Source of the DNA: Candolleomyces eurysporus
Lineage: Eukaryota > Basidiomycota > Agaricomycetes > Agaricales > Psathyrellaceae
Direction: 5' to 3'
Assembly: GCA_027579435.1 (NCBI GenBank)
Contig: JANBPK010000031.1
Location: 1 to 40,058, forward strand
DNA length: 40,058 nt
In this document: positions 10,652 to 19,161 of the stretch, in pieces
Layout: every line of letters starts with the position of its first letter
How positions within the stretch are numbered: position 1 is the first letter of the stretch
The notes under the pieces: model-generated
What the model was told of the DNA's origin: nothing
The model's input: the letters and a program-made list of their open reading frames with translations, nothing else
The model's database searches: none
Program-made: the position numbers and the translations under genes

Positions 10652-10961
10652 ATGTCCAACATGCTTGGAGCCTGTACCAAATGCAGGAACCCTGGATGTT
10701 CCTCATACGAAGTTGACAATCAGGCCACTGGAGAATTGGTATGTTATTGGTGGTGTTTTTATTACGCCTTCTTGTACTGATGAAAAAGTGCCTGAATAGT
10801 GCTATTGTGGCCACCCACCAGCTGATCACTTTACTGGATGTGTTCTCCCAAGCAGAGTTGGCCTTCCAGCCACCCGCTGCCTCCAATTTTGGCCGAATCT
10901 GTCTGCTTTGGTAAGAGGGGCACCTATGTTTGATGAGTGCAGAGTACTGAGAAAATCATAG
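10652..10961 (+). CDS. Small Cys/His-rich protein inside the TIR element (tentative)
   Basis: Two exons, 10652-10738 and 10800-10961, separated by a 61-nt intron with GTATGT donor and TAG acceptor; 82 residues. The first exon encodes CTKCRNPGC and the second opens with CYCGHPPADH, so splicing joins a CxxC...C module to a CxC-x-HP-xxx-H module. Such a pattern looks zinc-binding and resembles short Cys-rich zinc-ribbon-like modules common in Agaricomycete repeat-rich regions. The stop codons that interrupt the unspliced frame lie in the intron. An in-frame TGA sits two codons upstream of the ATG. It may be a working accessory gene of the element or a remnant of a larger one; function unknown. 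Confidence 0.38.
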
Positions 10962-11789
10962 ATCATCACAAACTTCCATCAAATCTGTGTCTGTAGAGGA
11001 TCATATAGTGAGCATGAGAGGTATGCCTAAATACTGCTTATCTACACCATAACATAACCACAGCCTGTCATTAGAATCCAGCCAAACACTCCTGCAGCAG
11101 ACCAGCCTTTTTCAACACAACAAAGTTTATATGTATACTCAGTTGCAAGCCTGATCTTGAATTCTGCTTTGTAAATTTCTTGCTGTCTTATTTACAATAT
11201 ATGGTATCTGCAGCTTTATTTAGTCCAGGCTGGGTCTGTGCAATAATGACCTGTAGTATCCTTTGCTTGTTATCACAGAAATTTACTTATGTCTACCCTA
11301 AACATCTCCCAGCCAGAGCCAAATGCAGATCCTTGCAGTTCAAAGCAACTGGCAACAGTTGATACCAAGATAACATAGGTGGTAAGTAACATGGCAGAGC
11401 TCCATCAAGCATTATGGAAGGACCTGTGCTGTCCCCTATGCTGGTTACAAGGAGGAACATGGTCTTGACCTTTTGGACCCTCTCAAGTACCCTCAAAAAG
11501 ATGCCTCAGTAATTGTTGCTGTGGTGCCAGATGCTGCAAGCATGGATCTGCAGCTATCTTTCCCTGGCTGGGAGATGTTTAGGATGGATAGAAGTAGTAA
11601 GGATGAGAATGCAAGGCGGAATGGAGGGGCAAACAAAGGACAGCAAGAAGCATGCAAAATGCCTTGCCCCTGGCATGCACAGCATCAGCCACTCACTACA
11701 GTTCAGGTGCAGGTGGAACACAAGCCTGTGTTTCCTTGCACACTAACAGACTTACTATCAAAAAGATTTTGTTAAAAACCATGTTTTTT

Positions 11790-12005
11790 CTTACCAAAGA
11801 ATATTTTATTTTTTGTTTCAAAAAGGTTTTTCATTTTTACCTTTTTTTTTTGGAGATTTTGAAAAACTTCTCATACCTGAATGTTTAATATTCAGAATCT
11901 TTCCTACTGTTCAGCATTTCATTTCTTTGTTCTACCATCTTCATTTTCTCTCTGGATCTTTTTTTTCTCATTTCAATCTTATTTAATTTTTGTCTGAGCC
12001 AGTCC
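11790..12005 (-). repeat. Right terminal inverted repeat
   Basis: Inverted partner of 9477-9700. On the minus strand it starts GGACTGGCTCAGAC, followed by an A-rich tract and AAATAAGATTG. Long T runs on plus make the inner limit uncertain. Confidence 0.7.
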
Positions 12006-12393
12006 GCCAAGCGATCGGATAGTCAAGAGCACTGGCATAGATACACAGAGCCGATGCGAGGTGGTAGTCTTCCATCCAACTGAGTGGCAAGAAGTGTGTT
12101 AATTCCAAAATCGAAGGGCAGGGAAAGTCCTGGCTAGTGAAATCACATTATGTAGACTATGCAGGCAGATCCGTAAAAATGAACATGTGTGAGTAGGGAT
12201 TATGCACCAAAATGTAGGAACGTAGACGTAGATGAGGNAAAAAAAAAGTACGGTGGGCATATGAGGAAGAAGTGCGAACTTTCGACGAAGGAACAAGGTA
12301 ATCATAAAGTCGTCAAGTCATCAAAATATGAAGGAATGAAAGAAGACAGGGGAAAACTTAAAAAGACCAAGGAACGACAAGGCGAGTGGGGAA
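12006..12393. other. Spacer between the TIR element and the 3' end of the acidic-protein gene
   Basis: About 390 nt with a return of CG dinucleotides, an N at 12238 before an A run, and no recognisable gene. The left part may be the flank into which the element inserted. Confidence 0.5.
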
Positions 12394-15300
12394 TCACATA
12401 ATAGAGCACCACTTCCTCTTGGATGGGGAGACAGCACTGTCCTCTGCTTGATCCTGCTCAGGAACGGCCAGTGTCTCCGTGTTGATTGTAATGGGAGATA
12501 GTACTGAACCGGCATCAAGAGGAGAAGAAGGACCTCTGGAGAACTGACCACTCGCAGTTTCCAGCGAAGTTCGACCTTCCTCTGGAACCGGAGTCTTAGC
12601 AGCGCTGAACCAGCTACCTGGGAAGAATCGAGATGAAGCGGTGGATTCAAGCCTCTTACGGGTCTCCAAAGGATCTGATGCCGATGTTACAACGGGAGTT
12701 TCATTAGTAGGAGAAACCCTAGAGAGGGATAGAAGATGCATCAGTTAAGGGCCAGTATGAAGCAGAACTATCGTCATACCCAGATGAAGGTTCAGGTTCA
12801 GCGTCTTCGACCGCTGCTGCTCCATTAGTTGCAATCTCTTTCAGTGTTTCAGAAGCTGAGGTTTGTTCGTCGGAAGCTTGACGTTCTTCGATATCGCTGG
12901 CAGTAGCTGCTTTCGGCTCTTCGGGAACAGCACTAGATGCGTTACCGTCCGGCGCAGCAGACAAATCTGGCTCAGCGACGGGCCCTTGTGTGGTCACAGA
13001 ATAGCTAGGGGTCCAGCTGCGGGCAACAACCTACGCCACAATTGGAAATTAGTGATGTTCTTCCCAATAGACTTGAAAATGAAATCATACCTCCTGGCCG
13101 CCTGCAGGCACAGAAATAGCGTTTGTTTCGGTTTCTGTTTGTGTGCACGTTAATTCAGCGTCACAATAGGAAAGAAGAGATCCACTAACCAGAGATTGCC
13201 GGTGCATCTTTGTGGACAGTATCTTGCACAGCCTCAGAAGCGGGGACGGATTCTTTTGCAGCAGCGACGCCATCATCTTCCCCAGTGTCTTGTGATCTGG
13301 GAACAGGGCTACCTTGGCGGCTACCCTGACGGCTAACTGAGTACGAAGGCACCCAAGACGAGCTTCCAACAACTGGTGCTGGGACAACCAAGGGCACAGG
13401 GCTTACGACGTCGATAGCCGTAGCGCTCAAGGACTCACCCACCAAGGGCACCGTGGGCTCTTCCACCGGTATCTCTTCAGCCAACTCAGGCTCTGGAGCC
13501 TCGGGAGGTGCTTCGTCGTTTTCAGGGGTGACTGCGCTAGGACTTTCCTCTTGTTCTGATGCCTTCGAAACAGATTCGACCTTATTTGCCTCTTCATCAA
13601 CCGCGGCGGTTTCGGTGCCGCCTTCATTAGGAACAACAGGAGCGACTTCATCGGATCCCTCTGTATTCTCATTCAACACGGAAGGCGTTTCTGCGATTGG
13701 TTCGACAGTCGTTTTCTCCACAGTGCCCGTCTCTTCAGTGGCGGAGTCTGTCTTTGACACAGGCGAGTCCGCATTGTCAACACGTGCAGACTGTTCAGTG
13801 GAAACTTCGACGTCTTCGGAAGGAACATCTTCGTTGGTGGACGACTCGAGGATAGGCTGCGTTGGAACTGGGACCTCAGCAGGTTGGGGCTCGGCGACTT
13901 CGTCGAGAGTTGGGACATGAGACGACGGTGTCTCGGTTTCTTTCTCGAGAGGTGCCTCAGGCACTTCGTCCTCGAGCAGTGTAGGCGTCTGAATGGGACT
14001 GTTGCCTTGAGAATGAACAGAGTACGATGGTGTCCATGGTCTTGCAGGTGGGGCTGGGGTGGACTCTTCGGGTGCTTGAACCTGTGGAAATCACAGGGTG
14101 AGTGTCAATTTCCGGTATGATTAACGAGGCAAATGCGTTACCTTGCCATCGTCGTCAGTAACGAGGAGTGAGACAGTGGCCTGTTCAGGCTTGGGTTCAT
14201 CCTCGGCATCATCTTGTTCTGTCTCGGTGACTGGGCCTCCTAATGTAGTGACGGTGAATGAGGGTGTCCATGGGGACTTAGGCCTCTCGATCTCCTGAGC
14301 GGCTAACGCAGGCTCAGCCTAGAAAGAAACAATGGTCAATTAGGAAAACGATGGGTTGGATTAGACAGAAACCACGTACTGCGTGCTCGACTTCGTCATC
14401 ACCGCTGGTTCCCACTGCTTCCAGGTTCTGGATGACAACGGAAGGAGTGGTGGGTTCAACGACAGAATCAGCAGAGCTGTCGGTTGCTGTGACACTGTGA
14501 GTCGCAAGCTGAGGCTCAACTGATGATCGATCTTCCTCGGCAGTGGCATCAGACGCCTGCTCAAGCTCCTCCGCTTTCGCCGCATCCTCTTCCGCTGAAT
14601 CGACCTGAACAAACGCCTTTTGCTCGGGCTCATCCTTTACGGGCTCGGCTTGCTGCTCCTGGGGCTCCTCCTTGACCAGCTCCTTCTCGAGGGCTTCAGT
14701 TGCAACGGGCTTCTGTCCAAGCTCGGACGCCACAGGCTCTTCGACTTTGAGAGGGTCCTCAGCCTTTGCTGGCTCTGTAGCGGTCTGATCGACCTCCAAA
14801 GCCGCATGCTCTGGTTCTTCCGCCTTCTCGATGACCTCAGCCCTGTCCGATTCCAATTCCGCAGATTTCTCTTCCAACTCGACTTTGACGGGTTCCTGCT
14901 CCTTGACCTCCGCAGCCTTTTCTTCATGCTCTTCCGATTGAGCTGTTTCCTTCAACCCGTCGACGAGAACAGGCTCCGCAGATTCCACTGGATCCTCGAC
15001 CTTGAGGGGTTCCTCGTGAGGTTTCTCCACTTCGGCTGGCTCCCGGTCCTCCACTTTCACTGGTTCCAGCTCTGGTTCGCGCTTCTCGACTGTGGGCTCT
15101 TCTGTCTTCACCTCTTCCTGCTCCTCGACCTTGACTGGCTCCGGTGCGGGTTCTTCCTCAGCCTTCTCCTCTTCAATCTTGACTGGCTCTGGTTCGGGCT
15201 CTTCGTCTTTGGCCGCCACTTGAACAGGTTCCTGCACCTCCTTCTCTCCTTCGACCACTGGCTCTTCGACGACCTGCTCGGACTCGACTGGGACCGCAGC

Positions 15301-17341
15301 GGCCTCAGACGGTATCTCGTCAACCACTTCATCCTTCTCCGTCGCGACAGTCTCCTCGGCCTTCTCTTCCAAATCGACAGCACTCCTCTGCAAGGCTTCT
15401 GGTTGAGGCTCATCTTCGACGACGGGTTCCTGAGCTGCAACTGCGTCTGCAGGCTTGACATCCTCAGCAACTGGCTCGGCGGGCTGTTGCTCCTTGACTG
15501 TTTCTTCCTCTGGAACGGGTTCTGGTGCAGCAGCTTCCTCCACAACTTCAGGAACGGGTGCAGCAACTACGAGGCTTTCTTCGGCAGCAGCCTCAACCTT
15601 TGGCTGGTCTTGGTCAAGGGCGCCTGCTTCCTCTTCAGGTTTCGCTTCCGTCGCTTCGACCACTGGAGCAACCTCTTCAGCGTCGACCTTCTCTGGGACA
15701 GGTTCGTCTTTGGTCTCAGCGCCAGCAGAGGCGCTCTCATCCTGGACGATAACATCTTCCGAGGTGTCAGGAGCAGGTTCATCTTGCGCGGGGATGGTAG
15801 AGTCGACAGATTCGAGGGAAGGCTTCTCCTCGTCCTTCACTTCCTCAACAGCCTTCTGGTCAACTACAGGAACGGCTTCGGCTTCCGCGGATGCAACTTC
15901 TTCATCCTTGACGTCGGCGACGGGCTCAGCGGCCACAGCTTCGGGCTCTTGAGGTACGGCTGATAGTCCCTCAGCATGTTGAACGGTAGCCAGATGAAAA
16001 GTGAAAGGTACACACCTGGAACGTCTTGAGACTGCGGCTTCGAAGCTGGTAGGACGGGAGACGAGGGCGCAGCGAAGGTCATTTCGGGCTCGATGGCAAT
16101 TTCGGGCTCTTGCTCGTCTTTATCAGTTAAGAGGCCTTCGATAGCACCTTGTTGCAATGGCAAATTTTCAGCCTGGTTGCTGCTCAATTCGTCTTGGGAC
16201 GCGCCGTCTTCGAGACCACTGAAGTCGGGTTTGATGTCGTCGACAGGGACGACAAGCTGGATGGTGGGTTCAGGACTGGTAAGAGTGGCGTCTTCCTTCG
16301 CTTCTGCGATCTCTGCCACGGGTATCGCGTCTTTCGACGACAGCAGAGCGGTGTTTGAATCAAGCGGATCGACTTCTTGAACGGTCGTGTCAGTAGAGAT
16401 GGTATCGGTGGGAGCGGCTTTCGTGTCGTCTTCCTCGCTTGACTGCGTCATTGAATGAGCATCAACCGAATACTGTTGACAATGGAGTAGGACATACAGT
16501 GAAATGAATGATATCATGTTCCTTTGCATCTGCCAATCCCTTATCCTACGGCGCGGTCAGACCAAAGCGATAGTAGTGACATGCAAAATTTACCTCAGCG
16601 CTGATTGGAATGGTATCGTCCGCGCCCGCGGGCTCTTGGGCCTAGAGTCATCAACAGTCAGTTTCTCTGAAAGATGCCTTCCTGGCCGTCACTTACGATG
16701 GTAGGCAGGGTCGAAACAGCTTCCTTCGTATCTTCTTGAGAGAACGCCTTCTCGAGGTGTCAAAACCGTCTCCCAGCACACTGGCGCGTGAGCGAACTCA
16801 CCTCAGGTCGCGCCTCTTCTTCTGCCGTCACCGTAACAGGGGTCGGCTTCGCGACAGTTGCATCCTCTGCAACCTGAAATGAATGAAATGATAACATTAA
16901 GAAACAATCATCTCCGCAAGTTTTCAATGAAAATACCTCAGTTTCAGTCACAGTTGTGTCTTCCACGGGCGGGATAGGCGCTGGCGCATCAGTCGCCAAA
17001 AGAGTCGATCCGGTCGGTTCCTCGACTTCGCTGTCCTGAGTGCCAGCAAGGGCATCCTCGGCGACTTGCAATGGCACGTCCTGCATTCGTGTCACGTTAG
17101 AAATGGAAACCGTTGGCCAAATCGTTCTTACCTTGGTCACAATGTCAACGACCTCCTTATCTGCAACGTCTGCTTCTGGGGCCTCCTGGGTTGACACGAT
17201 GTCAGCCATGGCTGTCGATGATGTTTTGTCCAGTGCTGATAGCGAGTCGGCATGGGGGATATCGGAGGCGTTGCTGTCGTCGCGCGCTACCGGCGACGAA
17301 TCGGTGACAACCACCTGGGTGGTTTCGGGGGATTCCGACAT
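12394..17341 (-). CDS. Large Glu/Val/Pro/Ala-rich protein with C-terminal CaaX-like box (CSIM)
   Basis: Thirteen exons, all phases consistent: 17132-17341, 16937-17080, 16802-16873, 16697-16750, 16594-16641, 16498-16545, 16016-16442, 14380-15959, 14142-14318, 13190-14081, 13091-13134, 12780-13030 and 12394-12718; introns 48-63 nt; 1423 residues. The N-terminal two thirds is low-complexity acidic sequence with drifting repeats such as EPVKVE and EEPVA; exon 8 alone encodes 526 such residues. The C-terminal third has four motifs W-[TV]-P-S-[YF]-[ST]-V (near 14265, 14020, 13340 and 13010) and a positively charged end KRKWCSIM followed by stop. C-S-I-M fits a farnesyltransferase CaaX box next to basic residues, implying membrane attachment. 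Function is unknown and I recognise no catalytic domain. It is probably intrinsically disordered. Long frames on the opposite strand are composition shadows. Confidence 0.8.
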
Positions 17342-17743
17342 GATAATAGAGATGAAAAAACAGGCTAAGGAGGGGATATGTTAAGGATATAAGTTAGCAC
17401 CGTTGTACTGGAGCCTTGACCCCGAATAACGATGAGAAGGGAGAGAACGAAGGCTCTGCTGGCTGAAGGAGAGACGGCTAGTTCTGGCAAGAACCAAGTG
17501 GAGTTAAAAATGACCACGAGGACCTCTTAAATTGGCAAGGCACACGATCATCACCTCGGCACCTCTAGTCACTTCGACGCGATTTCGCGTGATCACATGC
17601 TCGCGAATTTGCAGGGAAACCGCCCATTTGAGATTAAGACTAGGGTATCGTAGAATAGGATGGTACACCGAGATTAAAAGAATGTAGAATAGGTAGTGTA
17701 GACCATGGAACAAGGAACCTAAAGACCCGAAATGCGGCAGACA
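17342..17743. other. Upstream region of the acidic-protein gene / 3' flank of the GPI protein gene
   Basis: About 400 nt between a minus-strand stop (17744) and the start codon of the next minus-strand gene (17341). It should hold the promoter of the large acidic gene. I see no clear TATA box or other named site. Confidence 0.5.
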
Positions 17744-18788
17744 TCAAAGAAGCAAGGCGCCAACAAGACCAACAACTCCTCCGACACCATAGGAGAGCTG
17801 GACAGCAGAATTTTTAGCAGGAGAAAGTGAAGACGCTCCACCAGAGGCAGCGTTAGAAGAGGTGCTTTGTGTGGCTGTAGGGTGGGCGGTGTCCCCACCA
17901 GCGGTTGCGGGAGTACCACTGGCACTAGCAGCATGGCTGAAGCCGTTATCAATAACCCTCAAAAAGAAGAATCTTGGAATGTAGACTCACGTAGCAGCAG
18001 CAGATCCAGAGGAAGCAGAATGCGATGCTGTTGCGGCAGCTGAATTAGATGCCCCAGTATGAGTTGCTGAGGACGAATGGGAGGAAGCAGCTCGAGTACC
18101 TGAGGAATTCGGGCCGGCCGCGCCATTCAAGCAGCTTAAAAAGACGTTTCCGTAGTGAGAATTGAGGCTAAACTAGACAAGCTAGAAGAAACCGACCTGC
18201 TATCCGAGCCGCCTTGGATAGTAATTGCGTCCGAGTAAGCCTGAGCACCGGTGCCATCTTTGACGACGAGCGAGCTGAAAGAGAAACTCGGCATCAGTCG
18301 GCGCTTCTTTCTGGCAGCAGCTGAAGCGCTTACACCGACGTGCCACCGGGAAGGTCAACGGGCCATGTCATGTCTGTAGCATCCGTCGCTGGCCAGGTAT
18401 GATACTGTTCCCGGTAAGTCAGCCGCCCTTCCATATACGGGTGATAGCACTATACCGGGGTGCCCGAGACTTGGCCGCCTACATCGAGCGCATCAGATAC
18501 TAATCCGGATTCGAGGGAGTAGATAAATACCTGGGAGAACGGAAAGGTAGTATGGTGCAGTTCCTTGTCCATATGATAGTAAAATAGGTTCTGTCGTGGC
18601 GGGTCAGTTCATTAACGCTATTAGATCCAGGGGCCCTCTACGCACGGCAAGTGACGACGCCGGTTCTAGAAAACATTGAGCGGGACGAAGAAATATAGTG
18701 CAGGGTGTACTTACGGGGTATTGATCACCAGGCCTGCGATGGCAGGGATGACCGAAATCAAGGCAGCGGCGACGGCGAGGAATTTCAT
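17744..18788 (-). CDS. GPI-anchored Ser/Ala-rich cell-wall protein, Kre9/Knh1-like N-terminal domain
   Basis: Eight small exons: 18715-18788, 18646-18665, 18531-18590, 18456-18478, 18334-18404, 18197-18274, 17991-18134 and 17744-17936; 220 residues. A signal peptide (MKFLAVAAALISVIPAIAG) is followed by LVINTP...VVTCQP, then APYYLSVLPGG, DLPGGTSVSLVVKDG and a domain-ending SSCL, the usual pattern of fungal Ser-Thr-rich GPI proteins with the Kre9/Knh1-like domain (Pfam PF10342). A Ser/Ala/Thr-rich stalk and a terminal hydrophobic tail (VGGVVGLVGALLL) after AKNSA fit GPI attachment. Likely role is cell-wall or septum-associated beta-glucan organisation; the ligand is unknown. The 20-nt and 23-nt micro-exons were placed by phase and by restoring the VVTCQP motif. 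The donor after 18197 is GTCGGT, weaker than the rest. Confidence 0.88.
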
Positions 18789-19161
18789 ACTGCTTTGAGA
18801 TAGAGTTAAGGGCGATGTGGATTAAAAGACGAGGGAGTGGTCCAGAGCGGGCGAGCAGAGGAAAGGTAGATGGTTGTTGGAAGATAGAGAAAGCTTTCCT
18901 GCGAGGAGGATATATAGGCCTTTCGAACGGCACTGTCAACCACATTCAATGTCCGCTTGGTCGATCGCGGCTATATATAAGCGTCCTGGCGGGGATTTCT
19001 AACACAGGCCGACGGCTCAGGATATCGGCCACCACGAAATCGAGAACAAATTCGAGCGACGAGGACAAAATACTCACAAGGTCGAGAGACCGTCGTAGAT
19101 GCAGTTCTAGTCGTCAATCAGGTTGCGAGAGTTCCAACAATTTTTTTCATTGGCATCTTAA
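18789..19161. other. Promoter region of the GPI-protein gene / 3' flank of PRMT5
   Basis: About 370 nt between the PRMT5 stop and the GPI-protein start, both on minus. Apart from the TATA-like sites I see no gene or structured RNA. Confidence 0.5.
18910..18917 (-). promoter_or_regulatory. Candidate TATA box of the GPI-protein gene
   Basis: CTATATAT on the minus strand lies about 125 nt upstream of the start codon at 18788. A second, similar TATATATA lies near 18972-18980. Placement suits the core promoter of a highly expressed wall protein; no start-site data. Confidence 0.4.

Larger units (their letters stand above)
9477..12005. mobile_element. TIR-bounded element of about 2.5 kb, no transposase recognised
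   Basis: The ends are long imperfect inverted repeats. Left, from 9477, reads GGACCGCCTCAGACAAAAA; right, read on minus from 12005, reads GGACTGGCTCAGACAAAAA. Similarity continues inward through AAATAAGATTG, GAAAAAAAA, GATCCAGA, GGAAA-GATTCTG and a tract with GAAGTTTTTC. The interior is AT-rich and has few CG dinucleotides compared with the flanking genes. No long intact reading frame is present and no DDE-type transposase motif was recognised, so it is either non-autonomous or decayed. No target-site duplication is obvious. The superfamily cannot be assigned. Confidence 0.7.

Noticed and set aside
11473..11775. 100-residue plus-strand frame in the TIR element interior
   Set aside because: No recognised domain and no splice partner; composition matches the surrounding CpG-poor sequence, so it may be chance or decayed coding sequence.
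9477..12005. Assigning the TIR element to a named superfamily (for example hAT or KDZ)
   Set aside because: No transposase motif, no clear target-site duplication and no terminal signature I can tie to one superfamily.
14620..15963. 447-residue plus-strand open frame opposite the acidic-protein gene, rich in Leu/Phe/Arg
   Set aside because: It is the reverse complement of Glu/Pro/Ala codons, which rarely yields stops; it has no motif, and the minus-strand exon has consistent splice phases at both ends.
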